This document shows, piece by piece, positions 51,670-60,910 of a stretch of 64,000 bases of DNA; the stretch's first letter is position 1; the number at the start of each line of letters is the position of its first letter. A model generated the notes under the pieces. That model ran no database searches. It was given only the letters and a program-made list of their open reading frames with translations, and had not been told where the DNA came from. Where the stretch lies: positions 2,790,001 through 2,854,000 of the forward strand of contig OZ244845.1 of assembly GCA_965220775.1 (NCBI GenBank), given 5' to 3'. This stretch comes from G963664835 sp965220775. Lineage in GTDB: Bacteria > Chloroflexota > UBA6077 > FW602-bin22 > JBCLEL01. The position numbers and the translations under genes are program-made.

Positions 51670-52005
51670 AAAGTGTACCCCTACCGTGTACGCACTGCTA
51701 CCCGTATTCGGTCCATGGACTCGAGTTGCGGCATATCAGACGGCGGTGCTTCTGATAATTATCGGCACCCCATCCACCAACAGTCGAGCAGTCCCTTAGG
51801 CAGGTAGCATACGCCAGCACCGCCTATTGTATCGCACCTATGCCCACCGAAACTCATGGTCCAATTAAAGATATATAAGATTTTTTAAGGATCATCTACA
51901 GAGCCACAAATATGAGACCGCACGTCCAAATCATACTCACTTTTGGAACACTCGCCTTACTGAACAGGGCCGATTGGTAGAACTGGTGAGCTGTAAAATA
52001 GGGTT
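51670..52005. other. AT-rich intergenic region
   Basis: This stretch of 336 bases precedes the paired membrane genes on the minus strand and follows the SCO1664-type gene. It contains an AT-rich run around 51865-51890 (ATATATAAGATTTTTTAAGG) that could hold a minus-strand -10 box. No gene or RNA is recognised. Confidence 0.35.
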
Positions 52006-52836
52006 TCACCAGAATCCGCGCGGAACGTTTTTATATGGATCCAATAGCGGGAACCGGCCACTATTCGTCAGCCGTTCATATCGCTCCAAGAAACTCTCAA
52101 TTTCCTCCTGATCAAGCAGGGCTCCAAGCGACTCTATCAAATTGTCGAATCTTGACCTATCCGAACGAAGTGACAATAGGTCAGCCAGAATCGAGTCAGG
52201 TACCTCCTCGCCGTCGAAAGCCCAGAGGACCGTGCGCAACTTCGGCTGCGCGTTGAAAGTGAGACCATGGTCTATGCCCCACATGCGCCCATCAGTGCCG
52301 ACAAAGCAGTGTGCAGACTTTCGGTCGGCGTTGTTTGCGATCAAATCGAACGTCATGATCTGCTGCAGGGACAAGCGCCACTCGGGACCCAAACGTTGCA
52401 TGCTCACGCCACTGTCGCACTCAACATAAAGTTGCATGGATCCAATTCCGTGGGGGCCGGCCGCGATTGTCGTAGGCGGTACGAATCCCCAACCTAGGGC
52501 CCTTGCAAGCTCGAAGGAAGCATATTCCCGCTTGTAAAGCGTGCCCAATGGGAAATCCCAAAGCGGCGCTTCGCCACGCCGCGGCTTGTATATCGCTAGA
52601 GCCTGCCCAACAGTATCGTGGTTCAGAGTTACGACGAAGGTATAGTTTGATCCCCATGGCAAATGATGGCAGGTCTCGACACGGCCGGCTCCGAGCAACT
52701 CCACCGCTTCTCCAACGGTTAGCGGAATGCCGAGCTCGCCGTCAAGATTCAATACGGTGGATAGCTTTTCGGCGAATTTATGGGATGTCGATAAAGGAGT
52801 TGATTCTTGAGGAGATGCGGGAACGGCCATCGTCAT
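52006..52836 (-). CDS. SCO1664-family protein (PI3/4-kinase-like fold)
   Basis: A 276-residue protein with the motif set of TIGR03843-type proteins: a lysine strand ALAIYKPRRGEAPLWDFPLG near residues 80-100, YKREYASFELARALGWGFVPPT, the catalytic-loop-like MTFDLIANNADRKSAHCF, and a DFG-like WGIDHGLTFN. The Asn-Asn-Ala-Asp-Arg and Ile-Asp-His-Gly elements are like those in HipA and phosphatidylinositol kinases, so ATP-dependent phosphotransfer is plausible. Relatives are common in actinobacteria next to a histidine-phosphatase-type gene, which is not seen here. The target is unknown. Confidence 0.85.
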   Translation of the reverse strand: MTMAVPASPQESTPLSTSHKFAEKLSTVLNLDGELGIPLTVGEAVELLGAGRVETCHHLPWGSNYTFVVTLNHDTVGQALAIYKPRRGEAPLWDFPLGTLYKREYASFELARALGWGFVPPTTIAAGPHGIGSMQLYVECDSGVSMQRLGPEWRLSLQQIMTFDLIANNADRKSAHCFVGTDGRMWGIDHGLTFNAQPKLRTVLWAFDGEEVPDSILADLLSLRSDRSRFDNLIESLGALLDQEEIESFLERYERLTNSGRFPLLDPYKNVPRGFW

Positions 52837-52983
52837 CAGAGTCTCTTGGCATCTTCTGGGTCCATTTCAGAGCATATTCCTTAAATGAAGTGTATGCTGG
52901 CACTCGCGGACAGTCAATTTTGGGTGCAATCCGGCTCTGGGGGTCTCAGGATGGCAGGGAATGCACGTTGTTGGCCGAGCTCG

Positions 52984-53013
52984 TTGCGGTGGTAAACGGC
53001 AAAGCTGTAGAAT
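52984..53013 (+). promoter_or_regulatory. Candidate promoter for tRNA-Thr
   Basis: TTGCGG (52984-52989) and TAGAAT (53008-53013) are separated by 18 bases. Initiation near 53020 would leave a 40-base leader before the tRNA, as expected for a processed tRNA. Confidence 0.45.
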
Positions 53014-53060
53014 GCTCGCCAACAGTTGCGACGAGTTGAACGGATCTCGATCGACGAAGC

Positions 53061-53136
<76 letters not shown>

Positions 53137-53274
53137 CACTGCCTTTAATCTCGATATGGGCCAATGCCTCAACTCTTAAGGCGACACTGTTTGTCATTAC
53201 TATGGCTACGACGGCGCCGGCCTCCATCTTGTCCGGCCGGTTGGTGCACTACGAGCACGATTTGAAAAGGTAGA

Positions 53275-54183
53275 GTGAGCACCGCAGCAGCCAGCCCGTC
53301 CGCAACCCAGGTGATTGCGGCGTCAAAACGGCGCCGGCGCTACCTGCGCATGCTTCGATCAGTCATGAGCCACGGCGTCGTGATCCTCGGCGGTCTCTTC
53401 GTTATCCTGCCGTTCTATTGGATGGTCACCGCATCTCTGAAGACCGAGTGGGAAGCTTTCACTATACCGCCAACCTGGATCCCTTCCGAGTTCAGGTGGA
53501 TCAACTACGAGCGAGCGCTGTTCTCCTACGTTCCCTTCGGACGATACTTCCTAAACACAACGTTAATCACCATCGGCGTGCTGGTTGGAAGGCTAATCAC
53601 GGCGTCATTGGTCGCGTTCGCATTCGCCCGGATGAGGTTCTTTGGCCGGAACGTGTTGTTCATTCTGGTACTGAGTACGCTCATGGTGCCCTTCCAAGTC
53701 ACAATCATTCCGCTTTTCATCATCTATAGAGAGTTGCGTTGGCTGGACACCTATGCGCCGCTGATAGCCCCGGCCTGGTTTGGCGGCGGAGCGTTCTTCA
53801 TATTCCTTCTGCGACAGTTCATAATGACGGTAAACCGCGAACTAGACGATGCGGCTCGGATCGACGGATGTGGGTGGTTCGGTCTCTACTGGAGGATAGT
53901 CCTCCCGCTGATAACGCCGGCGCTGGCGGCCGTGGCGATCTTCTCGTTTCTATGGACATGGAGCGACTTCTTCAACCCGCTGATCTTCCTCCGCAGCGCT
54001 CACAATTACACTCTGGCGGTGGGCCTGCACTTCTTTGCAAATATGGGCTCGGTAAGTGTCAGACCCGTCGTCACCGAGGTGATGGCCGGGGCTACGGTTA
54101 TCATGATCCCGCCGCTACTGCTCTTCTTCTTCGCTCAGAAGTACTTTATTCAAGGCGTGGTGTTCTCTGGAATTAAGGGTTAA
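53275..54183 (+). CDS. Carbohydrate ABC transporter permease, MalG-type, copy 1
   Basis: One of two inner-membrane permeases of the MalG class. The 302 residues have six transmembrane helices and the EAA loop ELDDAARIDGCGWFGLY followed by RIVLPLITPALAAVAI, which docks on the ATPase. The N-terminus has a Lys/Arg-rich tail (SKRRRRYLRMLRS). GTG 53275 follows AAGG by four to five bases. Such proteins normally sit beside a MalF-type partner, a substrate-binding protein and an ATPase; here the only neighbour is a close paralogue. Confidence 0.93.
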   Translation: MSTAAASPSATQVIAASKRRRRYLRMLRSVMSHGVVILGGLFVILPFYWMVTASLKTEWEAFTIPPTWIPSEFRWINYERALFSYVPFGRYFLNTTLITIGVLVGRLITASLVAFAFARMRFFGRNVLFILVLSTLMVPFQVTIIPLFIIYRELRWLDTYAPLIAPAWFGGGAFFIFLLRQFIMTVNRELDDAARIDGCGWFGLYWRIVLPLITPALAAVAIFSFLWTWSDFFNPLIFLRSAHNYTLAVGLHFFANMGSVSVRPVVTEVMAGATVIMIPPLLLFFFAQKYFIQGVVFSGIKG

Positions 54184-54291
54184 GTTTGAGTTGGAAGATT
54201 TGACCGCCCGCCCATTATCAACGCTGTAGGCACAAAGTGTTCGGATTCGTCAGGTCGGAGCGTGCGTCGCGGGGAGGGACGAGGAGATAGA

Positions 54292-55200
54292 TTGAGTACC
54301 GTAGCAGCCGGCCCCTCCGCGGCCGAGGTGATCGCGGCTTCGAAGCGCCGCCGGCGCCACGTGCAGATGATTCGCTCGGTCATCAGCCATAGCGTCGTGA
54401 TCCTCGGCGGTCTCTTCGTTATCCTGCCGTTCTATTGGATGGTCACTGCTTCTCTGAAAACCGAGTGGGAAGCGTTCCAGATACCGCCGACCTGGATCCC
54501 CAACGAGTGGATGTGGGTCAACTACGAAAACGCTCTGTTCGCCTACGTCCCCTTCGGACGATATTTCTTAAACACAACCGTAATCACCGTCGGAGTGCTG
54601 GCCGGGCGGCTAATCTCGGCGTCGTTAGTGGCATTCGCATTCGCTCGCATGAAGTTCTTTGGTCGGAACGTGTTGTTCATGCTGGTACTAAGCACCTTGA
54701 TGGTGCCCTACCAAGTCTCGGTTATCCCTCTCTTCATCATCTACCGGCAGATTGGATTGATAGACACTTACGGGCCATTGATAGCGCCGGCCTGGCTTGG
54801 TGGAGGAGCGTTCTTCATATTCCTTCTGCGACAGTTCATAATGACGGTAAACCACGAGCTCGACGACGCCGCTCGGATCGACGGATGCGGCTGGTTTGGC
54901 ATCTTCTGGCGAATAGTTCTCCCCATGATCACGCCGGCGCTGGCAGCCGTGGCGATCTTCTCGTTTCTATGGACGTGGAATGACTTCTTCAACCCATTGA
55001 TCTTCCTCCGCAGCAACGACAAGTTCACTTTGGCGGTGGGCCTGCACTTCTTCGCCAAACTCGCTTCGCCGACTCTCCGGCCTGTTGTCACCGAGGTGAT
55101 GGCCGGAGCGACGATCATAATGATCCCGCCTTTGCTGCTATTCTTCTTTGCCCAGAAGTACTTTATTCAAGGTGTAGTGTTCTCAGGAATCAAGGGCTAG
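54292..55200 (+). CDS. Carbohydrate ABC transporter permease, MalG-type, copy 2
   Basis: Nearly the same protein as copy 1 (302 residues, same helices, same EAA loop and same start motif MSTVAAGPSAAEVIAASKRR). Most differences are conservative, and the DNA is also very alike, so this is a tandem gene duplication. TTG 54292 is fixed by GAGGAG five bases upstream and by the copy 1 start. No binding protein or ATPase lies nearby. Confidence 0.93.
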   Translation: MSTVAAGPSAAEVIAASKRRRRHVQMIRSVISHSVVILGGLFVILPFYWMVTASLKTEWEAFQIPPTWIPNEWMWVNYENALFAYVPFGRYFLNTTVITVGVLAGRLISASLVAFAFARMKFFGRNVLFMLVLSTLMVPYQVSVIPLFIIYRQIGLIDTYGPLIAPAWLGGGAFFIFLLRQFIMTVNHELDDAARIDGCGWFGIFWRIVLPMITPALAAVAIFSFLWTWNDFFNPLIFLRSNDKFTLAVGLHFFAKLASPTLRPVVTEVMAGATIIMIPPLLLFFFAQKYFIQGVVFSGIKG

Positions 55201-55244
55201 CTCTGATCCAGGATCCAGACAGGAGTAGATAAGGAGAGAATCCG

Positions 55245-56057
55245 ATGAAACTGACTCAGCAGCAACTGAACCACTTCAACACCTTTGGTTTCTTAGTCTT
55301 TCGCCAACTGCTGTCCCCGGATGAAATGCAGAAGTTCAGTCAAGAATTCGATAGCGAACTCGACTCCTGGCTCCCGGACGGCGTCCATGAAGGCAAGGCC
55401 AGGCACTACGCGTCGCTTATGGATTCCGGCACTCCCTTCTCCTCGTCTATGATGCACGATCCCCGTATAGCCGGCGTCGGCGAGCAACTCCTTGGTACCC
55501 GGCTCATCGGTGTCGGGATAGGAGGCAGCTACCACGTTGGCGACACCGCATGGCATCCGGACGCGGACAACTTGGACTACCGGGCGATAAAGTTCACCAC
55601 ATATTTCGACCCGCTCGATGCGAAAAACGGAGCCTTGCGCGTCGTTCCCGGCTCTCACCGTGAGCCGCTGCACAGCTCGATCAACACCGACACCCAAAGC
55701 GCCTTTGGCGTGCACCCTGATGAGCTGCCGGCCTACGTGTTCGAGACGAATCCCGGCGACGTACTTGCCTTCAACGCTCCAATCTGGCACGGCGCATTCC
55801 ACGGAGGGAATCGTCGGCGGATGTGCGAGATCGTGTTCTACGAGGAGCCGGCAAGCGAACCAAGTCTGACTGCGGTACGTGAGCAGATGATCGCGAACCA
55901 TCGAATGTTCGCCGAAGGCAGGGCAGTCTATCCAGGGCAACAGCTATACCCTGAGTTCTGGCGTTCGATCGAAGATGATACTCACCAACGCTGGATCCGC
56001 TGGATGGCGGACCAGGGTGTGCTAGACACTCCAGCAGCAGAGCGATCCGCCGAGTAG
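55245..56057 (+). CDS. Phytanoyl-CoA dioxygenase (PhyH) family oxygenase
   Basis: An Fe(II)/2-oxoglutarate-dependent hydroxylase of 270 residues. The iron ligands are the HxD of TAWHPDADNLDYR (His and Asp) and the later His in APIWHGAFHGG, with the 2-oxoglutarate Arg in NRRRMCEIVFYEE. KNGALRVVPGSHREPLHSSI is the PhyH signature. The family alpha-hydroxylates fatty acyl-CoA or other small molecules. The start follows AAGGAG. It is in the same direction as the two permeases, 44 bases downstream of copy 2, so it may share their transcript; the substrate might be what they import. Confidence 0.9.
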   Translation: MKLTQQQLNHFNTFGFLVFRQLLSPDEMQKFSQEFDSELDSWLPDGVHEGKARHYASLMDSGTPFSSSMMHDPRIAGVGEQLLGTRLIGVGIGGSYHVGDTAWHPDADNLDYRAIKFTTYFDPLDAKNGALRVVPGSHREPLHSSINTDTQSAFGVHPDELPAYVFETNPGDVLAFNAPIWHGAFHGGNRRRMCEIVFYEEPASEPSLTAVREQMIANHRMFAEGRAVYPGQQLYPEFWRSIEDDTHQRWIRWMADQGVLDTPAAERSAE

Positions 56058-56119
56058 CTGGATAGGCGATCATCGGCTGGACCATGATTCGACCCGTCGC
56101 GGTGAAGGCTGGACGTGGG

Positions 56120-56145
56120 CCCACCCACAGCTTTTTTTGGGTGGG
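56120..56145. terminator. Hairpin between convergent genes
   Basis: CCCACCCA (56120-56127) pairs with TGGGTGGG (56138-56145) around a loop containing seven T's. It lies between the PhyH stop and the MoxR stop, which fits a bidirectional terminator, but the T-run is in the loop rather than after the stem. Confidence 0.35.
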
Positions 56146-56163
56146 GACCGGTTTCAAGCCGGC

Positions 56164-57117
56164 TCAGGCACTCCTGATCGGAACCTCCAAAGACGCCATC
56201 ACCGACTCGACGACTTCCTCCTGTCGGGTTCCCCGGAGCTGGCTTTCAGGCTTCATGATGATCCGGTGTGCCAAGACATAGCGGGCCAGGTGCTTCACGT
56301 CGTCGGGCAACACGAAGCTCCGGCCGCGCGCCGCGGCCATTGACTGCGACAGCCGGTACAGTGCCAACGACCCGCGAGGAGACGCTCCTAAAGCCACGTC
56401 GCGGTGCTCGCGTGTGCCGCGCACAACAGCAAGGACATAGTCTTCAACGCTGCGCTCGACGTGAACCTCGCCAATCGCATTCTGGCATTCGATCAGGGAC
56501 TCGGCGTTGGTTACCTGCGTTAACGAATCGATCGGATGGGAGAGTTTCTGGCTGTCGAGGATAGCGCGCTCGTCGTCAAGGCTGGGATAACCGATGTCAA
56601 GCCGGATGAAGAAGCGGTCCAACTGCGCCTCCGGCAGCGGAAAAGTACCTTCAAATTCGACTGGGTTCTGGGTAGCCATAACCAAGAATGGCTTCGATAG
56701 CTGATGGGTGACCCCATCGACAGTGACCTGCCCTTCGCCCATACACTCAAGCAAGCTGGACTGGGTGCGCGGAGTAGCCCTATTGATCTCGTCGGCCAGC
56801 AAGATGTTGGCAAACGTTGGACCGGGCCGGAATTCGAAGTCGCCGGTGCGCTGATTATATACGGAGACTCCTGTGACGTCGTTAGGCAGAAGATCTGGGG
56901 TGAATTGGACCCGCTTGAAGCTGCATCCCAACGAAACAGCCAGCGAACGAGCCAGCATCGTCTTGCCTACCCCTGGAACGTCCTCAATCAGGATGTGCCC
57001 CTCACAAAGAAGCACCAGGATCGCGAGTTCGATCGTGTCGCGTTTGCCCACGATGACATTCTCGACGTTAGATATGACCGTTTCGGTGAATTCCTTGACG
57101 TTTGGCAAGCGGACCAT
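56164..57117 (-). CDS. MoxR-family AAA+ ATPase
   Basis: A 317-residue chaperone-like ATPase, often assembling metal or vWA-containing proteins. The Walker A is EDVPGVGKTMLARSLAVS, Walker B ILLADEINRATPRTQSSLLECM with sensor 1 in MATQNPVEFEGTFPLPEAQLDRF. The C-terminal lid has the Arg finger-like GASPRGSLALYRLSQSMAAARG. Relatives usually stand next to DUF58 and transglutaminase genes, but none is here. It converges with PhyH and is divergent from the CoA-transferase. Confidence 0.93.
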   Translation of the reverse strand: MVRLPNVKEFTETVISNVENVIVGKRDTIELAILVLLCEGHILIEDVPGVGKTMLARSLAVSLGCSFKRVQFTPDLLPNDVTGVSVYNQRTGDFEFRPGPTFANILLADEINRATPRTQSSLLECMGEGQVTVDGVTHQLSKPFLVMATQNPVEFEGTFPLPEAQLDRFFIRLDIGYPSLDDERAILDSQKLSHPIDSLTQVTNAESLIECQNAIGEVHVERSVEDYVLAVVRGTREHRDVALGASPRGSLALYRLSQSMAAARGRSFVLPDDVKHLARYVLAHRIIMKPESQLRGTRQEEVVESVMASLEVPIRSA

Positions 57118-57418
57118 CCTTCAGCCGGCCTCTTCGATTTGGCCTAGCAGTACCAATTATAGATGAGCGGTTGACAACGCGATGCGACTTAAGCACCATA
57201 CAACGAAAATGCCGCCAAATCCTCGCACCGGCTCGACGTCTGCGTGCACTAAAGAAGTCAGATACACTGACAGCGGCACTCTCGCCGGCGGAGGAGAGTC
57301 CCGTCAAGGTGACCTTACGAAACAAAACACCGTGCTAGTCGTGCGGCGGAATTAACCCGCGGACAGCCTACCCTCGCGGAAACACTCAGCAACATAGACT
57401 AACAAAGGACGAGCATAG
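57118..57418. other. Divergent intergenic region
   Basis: A stretch of 301 bases between MoxR and the CoA-transferase gene. No gene, repeat or RNA is recognised; it must contain both promoters. Confidence 0.35.
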
Positions 57419-58675
57419 TTGAAAGAATCTCTACCAGCTACCCTTCGAAAATCAGGAACGCATCGCGCCGCGCTGGAAGGCGTACGGGTGATCGACCTGA
57501 CTCAATGGGAGGCCGGCACCGCTTGTACCGAGACGCTCGCTTGGTTGGGCGCCGACGTGATCAAAGTGGAACGCCCGGAGGGCGGTGAGCAGGGACGCCA
57601 GTCCGTATCGGACCCGCCGGGAGTGGATTCGTATTATTTCCTACTCCTAAACGCGAACAAACGCAGCGTTACGCTCAATCTCAAACACCCCAAGGGCAAG
57701 GAAATGCTCCGCGAAATGCTCAAGAGCGCCGATGTTTTCATCGAGAATTTCGCCGCTGGGACTGTGGAACGTCTTGGCTTCGACTACGAAACGGTACGCT
57801 CTATCAATCCTAGAATCATTTGCGCTCGGATCAGGGGATTCGCGGCCGACAGCCGCTTTAGCGACTTCAAGAGCTTCGACGCAATCGCCCAATCGACAGG
57901 CGGTTCGGTGGGCATGACGGGAGAGCCGGATTCTTATCCGATGATCCCAGGGACTTCGATCGGTGATACTGGCAGCGGGCTTCACGGCGCCATAGGAATT
58001 CTCGCGGCTCTCTATCAACGACAGTTCACCGGCGAAGGCCAGCTTGTCGAAGTAGCGATGCAAGAAGTAGTCATGAACTTTTTGCGCGGAACCGGATGGG
58101 TACGGCACTTTGTATTCGGCCATGCGGCTGAGCGCCAAGGCAACAAGGGAGGGATGGGCCAAAACGCTCCGGCAAACATCTATCCTTGCAAGCCGGGCGG
58201 CGCCAACGACTACTGTATGGTGTACACGAGCCGAGGCGGGGGCGATCAGCACTGGAAGCGCCTGCTAGAAGTCATCGGCCGCGAAGACGCAAAAGACGAC
58301 CCTCGTTTCTCGAATCCCGATAGGCGACTCGAGAACCAAGTACTGGTCGACGCGATGATTTCCGCATGGACCCGATCGCGAACCAAGTTCGAAGCGATGG
58401 AGATACTCGGAGAGGCGGGAGTGCCGGCTGGGGCGATCTACGACACAGCCGATCTTGCCGCGGACCCTGACCTCAAGCGACGCATGTTTGCCACTGTAAA
58501 CCACCCCCAGAGAGGCACCTTCGCGATGCCAGGCTGGCCGGTAAAGATGTCGGGCTCCAAAGTGCCCGTCGTGCCGGCGCCGCTACTGGGGCAGCACACC
58601 AAGGAAGTCTATCGAGAACTACTGGGACTGTCGCCGGAGGACCTGCAACGACTGTCCGCCGAAGGCGTAATCTAG
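57419..58675 (+). CDS. Class III (CaiB/BaiF, formyl-CoA transferase-like) CoA-transferase
   Basis: Moves CoA between carboxylic acids. The 418 residues show VRVIDLTQWEAGTACTETLAW, the ADVIKVERPEGG stretch, NANKRSVTLNLKHPKGKEML, and the region GTSIGDTGSGLHGAIGILAA, whose Asp is the usual catalytic residue of the family. The C-terminal lid is present. The gene precedes by 16 bases a ThDP enzyme like oxalyl-CoA decarboxylase, a pairing known from oxalate use (Frc/Oxc). The start is TTG with AAAGGA upstream. Formyl-CoA, oxalyl-CoA or other acyl-CoA could be the substrate. Confidence 0.9.
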   Translation: MKESLPATLRKSGTHRAALEGVRVIDLTQWEAGTACTETLAWLGADVIKVERPEGGEQGRQSVSDPPGVDSYYFLLLNANKRSVTLNLKHPKGKEMLREMLKSADVFIENFAAGTVERLGFDYETVRSINPRIICARIRGFAADSRFSDFKSFDAIAQSTGGSVGMTGEPDSYPMIPGTSIGDTGSGLHGAIGILAALYQRQFTGEGQLVEVAMQEVVMNFLRGTGWVRHFVFGHAAERQGNKGGMGQNAPANIYPCKPGGANDYCMVYTSRGGGDQHWKRLLEVIGREDAKDDPRFSNPDRRLENQVLVDAMISAWTRSRTKFEAMEILGEAGVPAGAIYDTADLAADPDLKRRMFATVNHPQRGTFAMPGWPVKMSGSKVPVVPAPLLGQHTKEVYRELLGLSPEDLQRLSAEGVI

Positions 58676-58691
58676 AGAACGCGAGGGAAAA

Positions 58692-60356
58692 ATGGCTGTA
58701 GAAACCGAGACCAAGACACTTACCGGCTCGAAGATTCTCGCAAAGGCGTTGAAAAACCAGGGTGTCGAGGTCATTTTCTTCATTATGGGCGGCCCCCTAG
58801 AGAATGCGCAGGACGCCTGCTTCGCCGAAGGGATCACGATGATCGACGTCCGGCACGAACAGGCGGCCGCTATGATGGCCCACGCCTACAGCCGTATCGC
58901 CAACAGGCCATCCGTCTGCATGGGAGCGTCCGGACCCGGCACCTTGAATCTGTTGACAGGAGTCGCAAATGCATGGATCGACGGTGCGCCCGTCGTGGCT
59001 ATCGGCGGATCCAGCGCGGTCGATACTAACGGTATGGGCGACTTTCAGGAGATCGATCAGGTTGGTATCTTCAAGCCAACGGTACGCTGGGCCGAACGAG
59101 TCTACGACCCGCGCCGCATCCCTGACCTGGTCAATTCCGCATTCCAGAATGCGTTCGCCGGCAAACCCGGGCCAGTCTATCTAGACCTGCCGGGGACCTC
59201 GCTCTACGTCTCGGTGGACGCATCTACGGTCGCATGGACTGTTCCGAACGAGACTAGACCGCGCCCCGTCGGAGACGGAGCACTGATCGACAAGGCGCTT
59301 GACCTCCTCTCGTCGTCGAAACGCCCGGTAGTCGTCTCCGGCAGCGGCGTTCTCTGGTCCGACGCGATGGCCCAACTCCGGGCATGGGTCGAAAAGACTT
59401 CCATTCCTTGCTACACGAAGCCCCACGCGCGAGGAGCGATTCCCGAAGACCACCCACTATCATTTCCGTTCAGCCGGTCCACAGCGTTCAGGGAAGCCGA
59501 CCTCATCTTCGTCATCGGTGCACGGATCGACTACGTCCTCGGATACGGGAAGGCGCCGCGCTTCGCGGCGGATGCCAAGCTCATACAGGTAGACCTGGAT
59601 CCCATGGAAATAGGGCGATCTCGCGAGGTGGACGTAGGAATCGTCGGGGATGCCGGCTCTGTACTCGGGCAACTCCTCGAGGCCTCAGACTCCAGGATTC
59701 GACCGGACCAGTACGCCGAATGGGTTGCGTACCTGGCCGCCACCAACTCACAGAAGGCCGGCGGGCGTGAGGCCGCAATGAGCACCGATCAAATCCCCAT
59801 ACATCCTCTGCGGCTATGCAAGGAGATAAGGGACTTCGTGCAGCGTGACGCGATCCTGGTCGTCGATGGACACGAGATTCTCAACTACGCGCGTCAGTCG
59901 ATTCCGACCTACGTGCCCAGGCATCGCCTCAACTCGGGGCCATTCGGCACTATGGGAGTCGGCCTGCCATTCGGCATCGGGGCAAAATTCGCGGACCCAG
60001 ACCGGCAGGTCGTCGTCCTCCACGGAGACGGCTCCTTCGGACTCAACGCGATGGAGTTGGACACGGCGGTCAGATTCGATCTTCCGGTGCTAACGGTGAT
60101 TAGCAACAATGGCGGCTGGACCGCCAACGAAGGCTACCACTCCGACGAAGAGTTCCGAGTTGGCCGGGACCTGGGCTTCACCCGCTACGATCTCTTGGCG
60201 GAGACGCTGGGCTGCCACGGCGAGCACGTCGAAGACCCAGCCGAAATCCGTCCCGCCTTTGAGCGCGCCACGGCCAGCGGCAAGCCGGCGGTCGTGAACG
60301 TCATCACCGAGCCGGCCGCGCGCGCCTCCACGGTGAAGTTCGCCAGCTACACCTAA
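58692..60356 (+). CDS. ThDP-dependent enzyme, oxalyl-CoA decarboxylase/2-hydroxyacyl-CoA lyase-like
   Basis: A 554-residue member of the acetolactate synthase superfamily. The ThDP-activating Glu is in DVRHEQAAAMMAHAYSRIA, SGPGTLNLLTGVANAW follows, and the diphosphate/Mg site is HGDGSFGLNAMELDTAVRF with the Asn in ISNNGGW. The middle domain has a nucleotide-like site (GSGVLWSDAM and VIGARIDYVLGYG). The family splits into oxalyl-CoA decarboxylase and 2-hydroxyacyl-CoA lyase, both of which yield formyl-CoA or use it; sequence alone does not decide. Co-directional with the CoA-transferase, 16 bases apart, so they act together. Confidence 0.88.
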   Translation: MAVETETKTLTGSKILAKALKNQGVEVIFFIMGGPLENAQDACFAEGITMIDVRHEQAAAMMAHAYSRIANRPSVCMGASGPGTLNLLTGVANAWIDGAPVVAIGGSSAVDTNGMGDFQEIDQVGIFKPTVRWAERVYDPRRIPDLVNSAFQNAFAGKPGPVYLDLPGTSLYVSVDASTVAWTVPNETRPRPVGDGALIDKALDLLSSSKRPVVVSGSGVLWSDAMAQLRAWVEKTSIPCYTKPHARGAIPEDHPLSFPFSRSTAFREADLIFVIGARIDYVLGYGKAPRFAADAKLIQVDLDPMEIGRSREVDVGIVGDAGSVLGQLLEASDSRIRPDQYAEWVAYLAATNSQKAGGREAAMSTDQIPIHPLRLCKEIRDFVQRDAILVVDGHEILNYARQSIPTYVPRHRLNSGPFGTMGVGLPFGIGAKFADPDRQVVVLHGDGSFGLNAMELDTAVRFDLPVLTVISNNGGWTANEGYHSDEEFRVGRDLGFTRYDLLAETLGCHGEHVEDPAEIRPAFERATASGKPAVVNVITEPAARASTVKFASYT

Positions 60357-60556
60357 GCTGGCGTATGACCGGCGGCGCCGGTCAAGGCGACGGTGGACAG
60401 CTTGAAGTGACGGACGGTGCCGGCGGTGCACGATATATCCGGGCAGCCCGGCCGGGCAAGTGGACTTGTGGGTGCCGATTGCCGGGATCTCTTGGGACCT
60501 GAAGCCTTCGAGAAAATGGATTAGAATAGCCTTATTCACAGGAAGGACGCGTCGGC

Positions 60557-60910
60557 ATGGACCATGCAGAGCAGGCTCGAGTATTTCTGAGGCAGTCGGA
60601 CCAAGAGTTTGCTAGCAACGATGCCTTACAGGGGTCGGAAAAACTATGGGGAGCAACCGCCCATGCTCTGATGGCCGCCGAGGAGCAGAATGGTCGTCGC
60701 ATACCCGGCAAGCATCGCAAGATGTTCGAAGCAATTCAACAGCACTATCCGGACCTCGCGGTGCCTTACGGCATTGCTCTATCGTTTCATAGAAACTTCT
60801 ATCATGACTCTATGGAAGATGAGGAGATCGATGAATATCGTCCCGTGGTGCACCAACTGATCAACAGATTGCTGAACTACAACGGAAAGAGTAACAGTGA
60901 CCGGAAATAG
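60557..60910 (+). CDS. PaREP1/HEPN-like small protein
   Basis: A 117-residue helical protein. QGSEKLWGATAHALMAAEEQNGR recalls the SEKxWGAxxHAxxA core of PaREP1/HEPN-type proteins, which occur in archaea and bacteria often next to nucleotidyltransferases as toxin-antitoxin partners. No RxxxxH active site of nuclease HEPN proteins is evident, and no nucleotidyltransferase lies nearby. GGAAGG precedes the ATG at about nine bases. The function is unknown. Confidence 0.7.
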   Translation: MDHAEQARVFLRQSDQEFASNDALQGSEKLWGATAHALMAAEEQNGRRIPGKHRKMFEAIQQHYPDLAVPYGIALSFHRNFYHDSMEDEEIDEYRPVVHQLINRLLNYNGKSNSDRK

